Of a stretch of 64,000 nucleotides of DNA, positions 17,249-26,219 are shown one piece after another. The notes under the pieces were generated by a model, which was given only the letters and a program-made list of their open reading frames with translations, was not told where the DNA came from and made no database searches. Positions within the stretch are counted from its first letter, which is position 1. Every line of letters begins with the position of its first letter. The translations under genes were made by a program, and so were the position numbers. This stretch comes from Henriciella algicola. GTDB taxonomy: Bacteria > Pseudomonadota > Alphaproteobacteria > Caulobacterales > Hyphomonadaceae. Where the stretch lies: contig NZ_QWGA01000007.1 of the NCBI RefSeq assembly GCF_003576245.1, positions 62,001-126,000 on the forward strand. Direction: 5' to 3'.

Positions 17249-17686
17249 TCAATCGACTGAAGCGACGTCCGTGCTCAGCGCGTCTTCATTCCATTCGTAA
17301 ATGGCTTTGATGCGGCAGAGATAGGCCGGGTCGCTTGCGTTGCCAAAAGTGTTCTTGGAGGCGGAGAAGCGGTCATACGAGGTGACGCAGCGTCCGCTTG
17401 AAAAGGCGTTGTTGAGCGAGATTGTCTGCGCGCCGTCGAGTTCATTACACGGCTTGTCGGTCTGGATCAGGTAATCCTTCGCGCCGCGCTCGACGATGAT
17501 CGTGCTCTCTGTGCCTTCGCGGAAATCGTTGATCTGATCGCGAAAGCAGATGCGGTCGACCTTTTCGCCGAGACGCACATCATTGAGATAGTCATCCGGT
17601 CCCGCATTCGGAGCTTCAGCCATCGCTGCAGCACCAAACATCATGGACGCCGCTGTTGCCGCGCTGATCGTTGCGAAGGTTTTCAT
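17249..17686 (-). CDS. Small exported four-cysteine protein, paralogue 2 (DUF6491-like)
   Basis: A 145-residue precursor starting at MKTFATISAA behind an AGGAG site. It has a classical signal peptide (cleavage near AAAMAEA) and no lipobox, unlike its neighbours. The mature protein carries VRLGEKVDRICF, STIIVERGAKDYLIQTDKPC, SGRCVTSYDRF and [13 protein letters not shown], with four cysteines in the same places as the other two paralogues. It ends VASVD, close to the VASLQ of paralogue 1. The 23-base spacing suggests co-transcription with paralogue 1. No function is known. Confidence 0.75.
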   Translation of the reverse strand: MKTFATISAATAASMMFGAAAMAEAPNAGPDDYLNDVRLGEKVDRICFRDQINDFREGTESTIIVERGAKDYLIQTDKPCNELDGAQTISLNNAFSSGRCVTSYDRFSASKNTFGNASDPAYLCRIKAIYEWNEDALSTDVASVD

Positions 17687-17831
17687 GGGATAACTCCTCA
17701 TTGCTCAAGAGCTGCAAACCGCTTGCGCTCAACCCCTAATGTATACCGAATAGCATAGGCATCAAAGCGATTAATCGAAATGTTAGGGTTTGACGGCCGT
17801 TGGGCACGACGATGCGCCAGCATCCACTTCG

Positions 17832-18272
17832 CTATTCCTGCTCGCCCTCAGCTGCATCTTCATTCCATTCATAGATGGCTCTGATTGGACAACGTGCCGG
17901 TGGAATGTCCGTCCGGTCAGGGCCAAATGCGCTGCGGTAAGCATAGATCGAATCGCCTTTCGTGACGCAGCTCGCACCGGGAAACGTGTCGAAGCTGAGC
18001 GAGTTGGCGCCGTCGAGGTCGTAGCAGCTGCCCACTGTCTCGATGAGGTATTCATCGTTCACGCCTTCTTCGACGATGACGCTATTGCGCGTTGTCATCC
18101 GGAAGCTGTCGATGTTCGACGCAAAGCAGACCCTGTCGACCTGTTCGCCAAGGCGTGCATCGGTTCGCCAGGCTTCAGGCTCGTCTTTGCCGGCGTCCGG
18201 CTGCGAGGTGCAGGCGGCAAGGGCGAAGAGGGCGCTGGCCGGAAGGGCGAAGAGAAGTTTCGTGCGGTTCAT
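17832..18272 (-). CDS. Small exported four-cysteine protein, paralogue 3 (putative lipoprotein, DUF6491-like)
   Basis: A 146-residue precursor starting at [11 protein letters not shown] behind a GGAGGAAA site, with an ALAAC lipobox near residue 21. The mature part keeps [45 protein letters not shown] and a C-terminal [13 protein letters not shown]. It is the first of the three on the minus strand and is separated from paralogue 2 by about 145 bases that may hold a further promoter. It is divergent from gatA across about 165 bases. The function is unknown. Retention of the same cysteines in all three argues that disulfides matter. Confidence 0.75.
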   Translation of the reverse strand: MNRTKLLFALPASALFALAACTSQPDAGKDEPEAWRTDARLGEQVDRVCFASNIDSFRMTTRNSVIVEEGVNDEYLIETVGSCYDLDGANSLSFDTFPGASCVTKGDSIYAYRSAFGPDRTDIPPARCPIRAIYEWNEDAAEGEQE

Positions 18273-18439
18273 GTGTTTCCTCCGATCTGCAACTGGCGCG
18301 AGAGTGCGCAGTCTATATCGCAACTAAACGACTGGGTAGCATCTCCAGTTCAAATGCGTCGTTTCAGTCACCGGGACTTGAACTCTCCAGCCCGGCCAGC
18401 ATACGAAGGCGCAAACCTATTCTTGTGGATCCTTGCCAG

Positions 18440-19912
18440 ATGACCGACCTCACGAAACTCACGCTTGCTGCGGCCCTCGATGGGCTGTCTGCCAAGGCTT
18501 TTTCCTCGCGCGAACTGACCGAGGCTTTCATCAAGGAGATCGAGGCATCGAACGACACGCTGAACGCCTATGTCGTGAAGACGCCTGAAAAGGCGCTGGC
18601 AATGGCGGATGCGGCAGATGCGAAGATCGCTGCGGGTGAGGCACGAGCGCTCGAAGGCGCCCCTCTTGGCGTGAAGGACCTTTATTGCACCAAGGATGTC
18701 CGCACTACGGCATGTTCGAACATTCTGGGCGAATTCACCCCGACCTATGAGTCGACTGTGACGCAGCAACTCTGGGATCGCGGCGCAGTCATGCTCGGCA
18801 AGCTCAACATGGATGAGTTCGCCATGGGCTCATCGAACGAGACATCTCGTTTTGGCCCGCCGGCAAACCCTTGGCGCCGTGAAGGCTCTAACCAGAATTT
18901 GACCCCGGGCGGGTCTTCGGGTGGCTCTGCGGCAGCTGTGGCGGCAGATCTCTGTCTCGGTGCCACGGCGTCGGACACGGGCGGCTCCATTCGCCAGCCT
19001 GCAAGCTTTACCGGGACTGTCGGCATCAAGCCGACTTATGGCCGCGCGAGCCGCTATGGCATGGTCGCGTTTGCGTCCTCGCTTGATCAGGCTGGCCCGA
19101 TCGCCAAGACGGTCGAGGACAGCGCCATCCTGCTGGAAGCCATGTGTGGCCATGACGCAAAGGATTCGACTTCGCTGCCAGAGCCTGTTCCGGCCTGGCG
19201 CGAAAGCGTAAAGCAGGGCGTCAAAGGCATGAAGATCGGCATTCCAAAGGAATACCGCGTCGACAACATGCCTGACGAAATCGAAGCGCTGTGGACCCAG
19301 GGCGTAAAGTGGCTGGAAGAGCAGGGCGCCGAGATCGTCGACGTTTCGCTGCCCCACACGAAATACGCGCTGCCAGCATATTACATCGTGGCCCCGGCTG
19401 AGGCCTCATCGAACCTCGCGCGTTACGATGGCATGCGCTATGGCACGCGCGTTCAGGGCGACAATCTGGTGAATACCTATGAGGGTACGCGCTCTGAAGG
19501 CTTTGGCGCGGAAGTCCAGCGCCGCCTGATGATCGGCACCTATGTTCTCTCGTCCGGCTATTACGACGCGTATTACCTGCGCGCGCAAAAGGTCCGCACG
19601 AAAATTCTCAATGATTTCATTGAGGCGTACGAGAAGTGTGATGCGCTCCTGACGCCGACCTGTCCATCTGCTGCCTTCGCTTATGGCGAGAAAGCCGACC
19701 CGGTTCAGATGTACCTCAACGACATCTTCACGGTGACCGCAAATCTTGCCGGCCTGCCGGGCATTTCGGTGCCTGCGGCGCTGGATAGCCAAGGACTTCC
19801 GCTCGGCCTGCAGGTCATCGGCAAGGCGCTGGATGAGGCGTCCTGCTTCCGCGTGGCTGGTGCCATCGAGGAAGCGGCAGGCTTCGTGGCAAAGCCTCAG
19901 AAGTGGTGGTAG
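18440..19912 (+). CDS. gatA: Aspartyl/glutamyl-tRNA amidotransferase subunit A
   Basis: Amidase subunit of GatCAB that frees ammonia from glutamine for transfer to the misacylated tRNA. The 490 residues start at [10 protein letters not shown]; the long in-frame extension upstream is antisense to paralogue 3 and not plausible. The Ser-cisSer-Lys triad is visible as GVKDLYC (lysine), [13 protein letters not shown] and [12 protein letters not shown]. The C-terminal [13 protein letters not shown] and [15 protein letters not shown] are typical. Three small membrane-protein genes separate it from gatB, all on the same strand, so one transcript from gatA to gatB is possible. Confidence 0.97.
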   Translation: MTDLTKLTLAAALDGLSAKAFSSRELTEAFIKEIEASNDTLNAYVVKTPEKALAMADAADAKIAAGEARALEGAPLGVKDLYCTKDVRTTACSNILGEFTPTYESTVTQQLWDRGAVMLGKLNMDEFAMGSSNETSRFGPPANPWRREGSNQNLTPGGSSGGSAAAVAADLCLGATASDTGGSIRQPASFTGTVGIKPTYGRASRYGMVAFASSLDQAGPIAKTVEDSAILLEAMCGHDAKDSTSLPEPVPAWRESVKQGVKGMKIGIPKEYRVDNMPDEIEALWTQGVKWLEEQGAEIVDVSLPHTKYALPAYYIVAPAEASSNLARYDGMRYGTRVQGDNLVNTYEGTRSEGFGAEVQRRLMIGTYVLSSGYYDAYYLRAQKVRTKILNDFIEAYEKCDALLTPTCPSAAFAYGEKADPVQMYLNDIFTVTANLAGLPGISVPAALDSQGLPLGLQVIGKALDEASCFRVAGAIEEAAGFVAKPQKWW

Positions 19913-19922
19913 TCTGGAGGCC

Positions 19923-20180
19923 ATGTCGACGCGTGGCCACCGCAACTTTCTCGAAAAGATCACAACCGGCCTGTTCTCGCTGAGGCTTTTCCGCTCTCGC
20001 GCGGTCCGCTGGCCTCTCGCGGCATTGCTTGCTGGGCTTGGTGTTCATGCTGCCACTGTGCAGTCGGCGACGGATGGGCCGAGAGGCTTTGCCGTGCCTG
20101 CTATCCTGTTCCTGTTCGCGCTATTCCTGGTGCTGTTGCCTCTGCTGCCCATCGCCGATGGCTGGGACGAACGAGACTGA
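19923..20180 (+). CDS. Small membrane protein of unknown function
   Basis: An 85-residue protein starting 10 bases after gatA. It has a basic N-terminus (RNFLEKITTGLFSLRLFRSR) and two hydrophobic stretches (about residues 27-45 and 55-77), the second ending LLPIADGWDERD. A GGAGG lies only two bases before the ATG, an unusually short spacing, so translation may depend on coupling to gatA. I do not recognise a family. Position and strand suggest co-transcription with gatA. Confidence 0.55.
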   Translation: MSTRGHRNFLEKITTGLFSLRLFRSRAVRWPLAALLAGLGVHAATVQSATDGPRGFAVPAILFLFALFLVLLPLLPIADGWDERD

Positions 20181-20238
20181 GCCTCGTAACGCATCTGTGA
20201 GCGTGACGGCCTGTGCAGGCGAATGCTAGAAGGTCTTC

Positions 20239-20553
20239 ATGTCGAGAAAAACCAGAACCGCGCTCTACGCCGTCCTTGCCTTTGTCTTCATGGTCCTGCT
20301 GATCCTGTCGATGGCCTGGTACAATGGGGTGAACCCATTCCACCCACGCACGCGGATGTACTGGCTCGCTGCCGTTGTCGCTGCGCTTTACATCTCGCTA
20401 CGCGGCGCAATCTTCGTTGAGCGGATCCAGTATCGCCGCGAACGCAAGGCTGAAGAGGCTGAGACGCCAAGCCGCCTTAGCGCTAATATCAAGGACCGGA
20501 TGGCGGCCCGTAAGGCGCGTGTGGCGGCGGCGCAGAAGAAACAGGGCAAATAG
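20239..20553 (+). CDS. Small membrane protein of unknown function with a basic cytosolic tail
   Basis: A 104-residue protein with two transmembrane helices (about 8-27 and 40-57) joined by a short loop with NGVNPFHPRTRM, followed by a strongly charged tail (RRERKAEEAE, then DRMAARKARVAAAQKK) likely to be helical and cytosolic. The start has a modest AAGGT site. No family is recognised. It is the middle gene of three small membrane proteins between gatA and gatB, all on the same strand, about 60-80 bases apart. Confidence 0.6.
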   Translation: MSRKTRTALYAVLAFVFMVLLILSMAWYNGVNPFHPRTRMYWLAAVVAALYISLRGAIFVERIQYRRERKAEEAETPSRLSANIKDRMAARKARVAAAQKKQGK

Positions 20554-20631
20554 GCCCTGCCGGGAACGTAATCGTGATTTGAGGTTCTGCTCCGCCCGGC
20601 CCACTTAGGTCGCAAATCTGGAGGCTGAACC

Positions 20632-21051
20632 ATGAAATCCATTTCCTTGTTGCTGATGCGCGCTGGCACAGGTCTGTTGCTTGTGATCTGGGGGCTCATC
20701 AAGATCATGTCGCCCGCCGCTGCTGTTGGAGTCTCCGATAAGTATTATGGCGGCACCGTCAGTATGGACTGGTTGCAGCTGCCGTGGGGCATTCTGCAAG
20801 TGGTAATCGGTCTTGCCGTGGTCGCCGGACTGTTTCGCAAATATGTATACCCAGCCCAAGCGGTTATCCTAGGCCTCGGGGTTCTCGTAATCTGGAAGTA
20901 CATCCTCGATCCTTTGGGGCTCTATCTCCTGGATGAAAGCTCCCGGCAGGTCCTGTTCTTCCCTTCACTCGCCGTTTTCGCTGGCACGCTCATCCTGATG
21001 GCTTTCCGGGAAGACGATACGCTCAGCCTCGACCGCAAATTCGGCCTCTGA
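20632..21051 (+). CDS. DoxX-like four-helix membrane protein
   Basis: A 139-residue protein with four predicted membrane helices (about 5-22, 50-68, 75-95, 105-125), behind a good GGAGG site. Helix 1 with [20 protein letters not shown] followed by a loop, and helices 2-4 with a [19 protein letters not shown] pattern, resemble the DoxX/DoxD-like superfamily, but the match is by layout and not by a firm motif. Members are linked to respiratory quinone chemistry or are uncharacterised. The last of three small membrane-protein genes before gatB, about 80 bases upstream of it. Confidence 0.6.
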   Translation: MKSISLLLMRAGTGLLLVIWGLIKIMSPAAAVGVSDKYYGGTVSMDWLQLPWGILQVVIGLAVVAGLFRKYVYPAQAVILGLGVLVIWKYILDPLGLYLLDESSRQVLFFPSLAVFAGTLILMAFREDDTLSLDRKFGL

Positions 21052-21130
21052 TCGAGCCGCAATTCGGGGTGGCACGGGCGCTATTCGCCCGTTATGTAGC
21101 AAGCAGAAACTGCTTGAAGGACCACGCAAT

Positions 21131-22642
21131 ATGAGCGAGCGGCCGACCTATACGCTGAAGGGCGATACCGGAGACTGGGAACTTGTGATGGGCCTTGAAG
21201 TCCACGCGCAGGTTGCGTCTGAAGCGAAGCTCTTTTCCGGCGCTTCGACCGAATTTGGCGCGGACCCTAACTGCAATGTTTCGCTCGTCGATGCGGCAAT
21301 GCCTGGCATGCTGCCAGTCATCAACAAGAAGTGCGTTGAGCAGGCGGTGCGCACCGGCCTCGGCCTCAAGGCGAAGATCAACAAATGGTCCCGCTTTGAC
21401 CGGAAGAATTATTTCTACCCGGATCTTCCGCAGGGCTATCAGATTAGCCAGTTCGACCACCCGATTGTGGGCGAGGGCGAGATTGAAGTGGATGTCGAGC
21501 CTGCGCATGGCGACCCGGCCTATTCCTTCCCTGTACGGATTGAGCGCCTTCACCTTGAACAGGATGCAGGTAAGTCCATTCACGACATGGACCCGACGGC
21601 GACCTATGTGGACCTCAACCGCTCCGGTGTTGCGCTTATGGAAATCGTCTCCAAGCCGGACGTCAGAACGCCTTTGGAAGCAGCGGCTTACGTCAAGAAG
21701 CTCAAGTCCATCGTGGTCGCTCTTGGCACCTGCGACGGTGACATGGAGAAGGGTAATCTGCGTGCGGACGTAAACGTGTCGGTCTGCAAACCGGGCGCGT
21801 ACGAAAAATTCCGCGAGACGGGCGACTTCAGCCATCTTGGCACCCGCTGCGAGATCAAGAACATGAACTCGTTTCGCTTCATCCAGGCGGCAATTGAGTA
21901 TGAAGCGCGCCGTCAGATCGAGATCCTCGAAAGCGGGGGCAAGGTCGATCAGGAAACCCGTCTGTTCGATCCGAACAAGGGCGAGACGCGCTCCATGCGC
22001 TCCAAGGAAGACGCTCACGATTATCGCTACTTCCCCGACCCGGACCTTCTGCCGCTCGAATTTGACGATCTCTTCATCGAGAACATCAAGGCGAGCCTTC
22101 CGGAACTGCCGGATGAGAAGCGCGCGCGTTTTGAAAGCGAGTACGGTCTGTCGCGCTATGATGCCGGCGTGCTGACCGCCGATAGCGAACGCGCAGAGTT
22201 CTTCGAAGCTGTCGCCAAGGGCCGTGATGCAAAGCTCGCCGCAAACTGGGTCAGCCAGGAGCTGTTCGGCTATCTCAATCGCGAAGACCTTGAGCTGTCA
22301 GATAGCCCGGTGTCCGCCGCCCAGCTGGGCGAGCTTGTCGACCTCATCTCGAACGACACGATTTCAGGCAAGATCGCCAAGGACGTCTTCGCCCGCATGA
22401 TCGATGGCGAGGGCAACCCCGGCGATATCGTCGAAAAGCATGGCCTGAAGCAGGTGACGGACACGGGCGCCATTGAAGCCATCGTCGATCAGATCATCGC
22501 CGAGAACCCTGAGCAGGCCGCGGCCGTGAAGGAAAAACCGAAGTCGATGGGTTGGTTTGTCGGTCAGGTGATGAAGGCGTCCGGCGGCAAGGCCAACCCT
22601 CAAGCGGTGAACGAGATCCTGAAGCAGAAGCTGGGGCTTTAG
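21131..22642 (+). CDS. gatB: Aspartyl/glutamyl-tRNA amidotransferase subunit B
   Basis: tRNA-binding and kinase subunit of GatCAB: it phosphorylates the misacylated residue before amidation. The 503 residues show the family signature [12 protein letters not shown] near residues 18-29, [44 protein letters not shown] and the helical YqeY-like C-terminal tail ending [10 protein letters not shown]. The start with MSERPTYTL is preceded by a GAAGGA site. Together with the AspRS encoded at 50.2 kb, this complex probably supplies Asn-tRNA as well as Gln-tRNA. Confidence 0.97.
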   Translation: MSERPTYTLKGDTGDWELVMGLEVHAQVASEAKLFSGASTEFGADPNCNVSLVDAAMPGMLPVINKKCVEQAVRTGLGLKAKINKWSRFDRKNYFYPDLPQGYQISQFDHPIVGEGEIEVDVEPAHGDPAYSFPVRIERLHLEQDAGKSIHDMDPTATYVDLNRSGVALMEIVSKPDVRTPLEAAAYVKKLKSIVVALGTCDGDMEKGNLRADVNVSVCKPGAYEKFRETGDFSHLGTRCEIKNMNSFRFIQAAIEYEARRQIEILESGGKVDQETRLFDPNKGETRSMRSKEDAHDYRYFPDPDLLPLEFDDLFIENIKASLPELPDEKRARFESEYGLSRYDAGVLTADSERAEFFEAVAKGRDAKLAANWVSQELFGYLNREDLELSDSPVSAAQLGELVDLISNDTISGKIAKDVFARMIDGEGNPGDIVEKHGLKQVTDTGAIEAIVDQIIAENPEQAAAVKEKPKSMGWFVGQVMKASGGKANPQAVNEILKQKLGL

Positions 22643-22717
22643 CCTTGCAGTCACTTCAAGCGGAGGAGCCATCCGGCGTCCGCCTCGATGGCGATTGTTG
22701 ATAGGGCAGGTGATGGA

Positions 22718-22745
22718 CTCTCAGATGAGCTGCGCTCATCGAGAG
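22718..22745. other. Hairpin between convergent gatB and HIT genes
   Basis: CTCTC (22718-22722) and GATGAGC (22724-22730) pair with GCTCATC (22734-22740) and GAGAG (22741-22745), leaving a bulged A and a 3-base loop. The 12-pair stem lies in the 127-base spacer of two convergent genes. No T-run follows on either strand, so it is at best an atypical terminator. Confidence 0.45.
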
Positions 22746-22769
22746 GGACGCTGCTAATGGCGGGCCTGC

Positions 22770-23204
22770 TTACAGGTACGCCGCAATCTTGTCCGCGAGC
22801 GCTTTCAGCTCTTCAGTGTCGGCTGGCTCACCGCTGGCATGGGGGCGGCCGGTCTGGCCTTCCATGATGGGCAGGATATGGAAGTGGAGGTGGTAGACCG
22901 TCTGGCCCGCGGGTGCTCCGTTGAACTGCAGGATGCGAAGGCCATCGGGCTCCAGCGCCTTTTCCACTGCCTTCGCGACCGTCTGGACGCGCTCCATATA
23001 GGGCCCGATTTTCTTCGGCTTCAGCTCAAGGAAGTTGCGCGCCTTTACGTCCTTCGGAATGACCAGCGTGTGGCCAGTCGTCTGCGGGAAGATGTCCATG
23101 AAGGCGAGGGCCACATCGTCTTCGAACACTTTCACGCATGGCATCTCTCCGCGCAGCATTTTGGCGAAGATGTTGTCCTGATCGTACTTCCCGTGAAGTG
23201 TCAT
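22770..23204 (-). CDS. HIT family nucleotide hydrolase/transferase
   Basis: A 144-residue histidine-triad protein. The triad YHLHFHILP is near residues 103-111, preceded by the family's N-terminal DNIFAKMLRGEMPC, FMDIFPQTTGHTLVIPK and FNGAPAGQTVYH. HITs of this Hint-like branch hydrolyse AMP-lysine or related purine nucleotide phosphoramidates; the exact substrate is not readable. It is the last gene of a tightly packed minus-strand run and overlaps the DUF2007 protein gene by four bases. Confidence 0.93.
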   Translation of the reverse strand: MTLHGKYDQDNIFAKMLRGEMPCVKVFEDDVALAFMDIFPQTTGHTLVIPKDVKARNFLELKPKKIGPYMERVQTVAKAVEKALEPDGLRILQFNGAPAGQTVYHLHFHILPIMEGQTGRPHASGEPADTEELKALADKIAAYL

Positions 23205-23776
23205 TCAGCGTCGTCCTCAATATCTGCCTTAGGCTTTATCAGGCGGTCTGCCATGAAGACAAGGATCACGAAGAAGACGAACAGGAAGCCCTCAGCGTTC
23301 CAGTCCGCCGCGATTATTGGGTTGAAGTTGCCTGCGGAGACTTCCGGAATCCAGTCTCGTCCCGATGGTGAGGGTTTGGCCCTGAACCAGATTTCCGGGA
23401 GTACCGCGCGGAGTAGCAGGATCACGCCGTAGAAGAGATACATCAGCACGAACAGGGCGATGCCCAGCTGGTGAAGGATCATGTACCAGAGTGCGGCGAC
23501 TCCGTAGCGCCGAGGTTTTTGATAGGCGCCGAACTCAGCTCCGAGCGCGTCTGGGCCTGCTTCGGCAGCATCTATGATGAGGCGTTTTGCGGCGTCATAG
23601 TCCGTCGATGGCACAGCGACGCTGACGCCCTGCAGGCCGGGAATGAGCAGCCAGTCATTCGATGCGTGGTAGTAGTTCTCGACCGCGGCGTGGATGCCCG
23701 CTGCTTCGAGTAGGCTTTTGCACACCAGCGCTTCAGGCAAAGTGGCGCAGCGCCGAATCGTGACGAGAGAACTCAT
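23201..23776 (-). CDS. DUF2007 domain membrane protein
   Basis: A 191-residue protein with an N-terminal DUF2007-type domain (about residues 4-70: VTIRRCATLPEALVCKSLLE, then GIHAAVEN and GVSVAVPSTDYDAAKRLI) followed by three hydrophobic stretches (about 98-122 and 160-178 most clear). DUF2007 is a small domain of unknown function with a PII-like fold, often suggested to be a signalling module. Here it would sit on the cytosolic side of a membrane anchor. It overlaps both neighbours by four bases, so it is translated with the FemAB-like and HIT proteins. Confidence 0.7.
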   Translation of the reverse strand: MSSLVTIRRCATLPEALVCKSLLEAAGIHAAVENYYHASNDWLLIPGLQGVSVAVPSTDYDAAKRLIIDAAEAGPDALGAEFGAYQKPRRYGVAALWYMILHQLGIALFVLMYLFYGVILLLRAVLPEIWFRAKPSPSGRDWIPEVSAGNFNPIIAADWNAEGFLFVFFVILVFMADRLIKPKADIEDDAE

Positions 23777-24936
23777 CCGTCTTTCTTAAACGGCGTTCTC
23801 TCACGTAGAAAGTCGGCTTCCCTTTCAACCATCTGGCGTTCGCGGCCGAGATATTCCCCAACGGCGTCGGCGAGGCCTTCATGGGCGATCCAGTGGGCTG
23901 AATAGGTGGTTTCCGGCACATAGCCGCGCGCGAGCTTGTGGCCGCCTTGGGCGCCTGCCTCGACCGTCTTCAGGCCGCGCGCAATGGCAAAATCGATGGC
24001 CTGATAGTAGCAGGTTTCAAAATGCAGCATGGGCCGCGCAGAGACAGTGCCCCAATAGCGACCGAGCAACCGGTCGCCGCCAATCATGTTCAGCGCGCCT
24101 GCGATAGGTTCACCATCCTCTTCGGCGAAGATCAGCAGGATATCGTCGGCAAGGCGTTCGCCAAGCAGCGAGAATGTTTCCCGGTTGAGATAGGGCGAGC
24201 CCCATTTGCGCGCGCCGGTGTCCATGTAGAACTCATAGAAGATGTCCCAATGGTCCTCGGTGATGTCGCTGCCGGTGATGTGGCGGAAGGTCAGGCCTTC
24301 CTGCGCGCGCCGCCGCTCTTTGCGGAGATTCTTGCGTTTCGCCGATGAGAGCGCGTTCAGGAAATCGTCGAAACTTTCATAGCCATCATTCTTCCAGTGG
24401 AATTGCTGGTCGGTGCGGATGAGGAGGCCTGCTGTGTCGAGGCGCAGCGCCTCTTCGCCTGTCAGGAAGTTGATGTGCAGCGAAGAGATATCGTTGTCGG
24501 CGGCGATCTTCACAGCCGCGCCAAGCAGAGCCTCGCTGATGCGCACGGCATCCGGCCCCGGACGCACGAGCCGCCGCCGTCCTGTCACTGGCGTGAACGG
24601 AACGGCGGAGAGAAGTTTTGGATAGTAGCGCCCACCTGCGCGCTCGTAGGCATCGGCCCAGCTATGATCGAAGACGAACTCACCTTGTGAGTGGGACTTC
24701 AGGTAAAGCGGCATCGCCCCGCATAACCCGCGTCCCGCCTGCTCGATTATGATATGATGGGGTGCCCACCCGGTCTCAGGCGACGCTGCGCCGCTCTCCT
24801 CCATGGCTTGCAGGAATTGCCAGCTCAGGAAGGGGTCATAGGGCTCGCTAGGCGGGTTGGCGACCGCGTTCCATTCCTCGGCGCTGACCTCATCGAGGCT
24901 GTTGATCAGTCTGATTTCCAGGCGCGGTTCATCCAT
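23773..24936 (-). CDS. FemAB-like GNAT-fold protein (PF04339 type, peptidoglycan-related)
   Basis: A 387-residue protein of the large FemAB/GNAT-like family annotated as 'peptidogalycan biosynthesis/recognition'. The most telling stretch is VEAGAQGGHKLARGYVPETT near residues 325-344, together with SLHINFLTGEEA, a FHWKNDGYESFDDFLNAL segment and KRKNLRKERR. These proteins have two tandem acyltransferase-fold halves. An amino acid or acyl transfer role is inferred from the fold, and the actual substrate is unknown. It overlaps the DUF2007 gene by four bases and follows the GDPD gene by 15. Confidence 0.8.
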   Translation of the reverse strand: MDEPRLEIRLINSLDEVSAEEWNAVANPPSEPYDPFLSWQFLQAMEESGAASPETGWAPHHIIIEQAGRGLCGAMPLYLKSHSQGEFVFDHSWADAYERAGGRYYPKLLSAVPFTPVTGRRRLVRPGPDAVRISEALLGAAVKIAADNDISSLHINFLTGEEALRLDTAGLLIRTDQQFHWKNDGYESFDDFLNALSSAKRKNLRKERRRAQEGLTFRHITGSDITEDHWDIFYEFYMDTGARKWGSPYLNRETFSLLGERLADDILLIFAEEDGEPIAGALNMIGGDRLLGRYWGTVSARPMLHFETCYYQAIDFAIARGLKTVEAGAQGGHKLARGYVPETTYSAHWIAHEGLADAVGEYLGRERQMVEREADFLRERTPFKKDG

Positions 24937-24951
24937 GGAGCGGAATCTAGC

Positions 24952-25677
24952 TCACGCCTCCGGCCTGACAAAGGCGGGATCGAAGCCCTCAAATATCTGC
25001 GCGATGGGAAGGGATTTCAGCTCTTGCGCACGCTCGGCCGTGTCGACTGTCCAGACAACGAGAGGCAGGCCGTAGTCTGTCGCCGTCGTCTGGGCCTCGC
25101 GCGCGTCCGACCAGTGGGCGGCGATATAGTCAGGCATGAGGGCGGCAGATGTGCTGACGAGCGCCTGAAGTGTGATGTCCTGCGACATGCGGCTGGGTAG
25201 GATCAGCGCGCCTTTCATGATGCTGGACGGGATAGCGGAGACCGCGCGGCGGCTGAAGCTCATCAAGGCCGCGCGCCCGTCAAAGGCCTCTACGCGCTCT
25301 GCCACAAGTGCCGTGAACCCTTCAGCGTCAGTTTCCCCATCGATTTTCATCTCAATGAGGAGCGGGGTGTCTGCGGTCCAGGCATCCAGAAGCTGATCCA
25401 GCGTCGCGAATGTGCCATTGCCCTTCAGGGTTAGCTTGGTGAGCTCTTCAGCTGAATGGTTTGCGACAAGCCCTTTGGCGTCGGTCATCCGCTGCAGTGT
25501 TGAGTCGTGGAAAACGACGGGCGTGCCGCAGGCCGCCGGGCGAACATCAATCTCGCAGCCGATTCCACCGCCCCCTGCAGCCAGGATCGCCTCAAGGCTG
25601 TTCTCTGGATAGGTGTCTGCGGACCAAAGTCCGCGATGAGCATAGTGGTAGTCGAGCAGATTGAATCGTTCGGCCAA
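24952..25677 (-). CDS. Glycerophosphodiester phosphodiesterase family protein
   Basis: A 241-residue protein with the GDPD fold: HRGLWSADTYPENSLEA near the N-terminus (catalytic histidine and metal-binding glutamate), CEIDVRPA, VVFHDSTLQRMTDAKG with the second histidine, LIEMKID in the middle and VVWTVDTAERAQEL near the end. Such enzymes cleave glycerophosphodiesters to glycerol-3-phosphate and an alcohol. There is no signal peptide, so it acts in the cytosol. It sits 8 bases downstream of ridA in the minus-strand run. Confidence 0.9.
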   Translation of the reverse strand: MAERFNLLDYHYAHRGLWSADTYPENSLEAILAAGGGGIGCEIDVRPAACGTPVVFHDSTLQRMTDAKGLVANHSAEELTKLTLKGNGTFATLDQLLDAWTADTPLLIEMKIDGETDAEGFTALVAERVEAFDGRAALMSFSRRAVSAIPSSIMKGALILPSRMSQDITLQALVSTSAALMPDYIAAHWSDAREAQTTATDYGLPLVVWTVDTAERAQELKSLPIAQIFEGFDPAFVRPEA

Positions 25678-25685
25678 ATCGGTCC

Positions 25686-26147
25686 TCAGTTTGTAATTTC
25701 AAAAATCCCGTCGATTTCCACGGCAACGCCGAGGGGCAAGGTCGGGCAGGCCACTGCGGAGCGCGCATGACGCCCGGCATCACCAAACACATCGACCATG
25801 AGGTCAGAGCAGCCATTGATGACCTGTGGGATGTCCGTGAAAAGCGGGTGGGCGTTCACAAAGCCGCCGAGTTTTACAACGCGGCTGACCTTCGAAAGGT
25901 CTCCCAGCGCGGCCTTGCATTGCGCCAGCAGGTTGATGCCACAGCGGCGTGCGGCTTCCTGCCCTGCGGGCAGGTCCATGGTTTCACCAAGGCGGCCCGT
26001 TACAAGGCCATCCGGGGTGGAGCTAACCTGACCAGAGACAAACAGATGCTGGCCGGAGATGACGAAGGGCACATAGTTGGCGACCGCCTTCATGGGCTCT
26101 GGTAGCGTGATGCCGAGATTGATCAGGCGGGCTTCAGGTGTGCTCAT
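25686..26147 (-). CDS. RidA/YjgF family reactive-intermediate deaminase
   Basis: A 153-residue RidA superfamily protein. The start giving MSTPEARLINLG is chosen over a longer one because upstream residues are basic and unlike the family. Visible features are FVSGQVSSTPDG, RCGINLLAQCKAALGDLSKV and the C-terminal GRHARSAVACPTLPLGVAVEI, which includes the arginine needed to bind 2-iminoacids. RidA members hydrolyse reactive enamines and imines, but several subfamilies differ in substrate. It is followed within 8 bases by the GDPD gene. Confidence 0.88.
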   Translation of the reverse strand: MSTPEARLINLGITLPEPMKAVANYVPFVISGQHLFVSGQVSSTPDGLVTGRLGETMDLPAGQEAARRCGINLLAQCKAALGDLSKVSRVVKLGGFVNAHPLFTDIPQVINGCSDLMVDVFGDAGRHARSAVACPTLPLGVAVEIDGIFEITN

Positions 26148-26219
26148 GGACGGGCGACTCCGGTAGTTGATACGCGTGACCCTCTTAGACATATGCCTTG
26201 GTACCGGGCAAGGCGAGGT

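Noticed and set aside
21092-22018. Open frame of about 300 codons on the minus strand.
   Set aside because: Antisense to gatB, with no motif and no ribosome site; a shadow frame.
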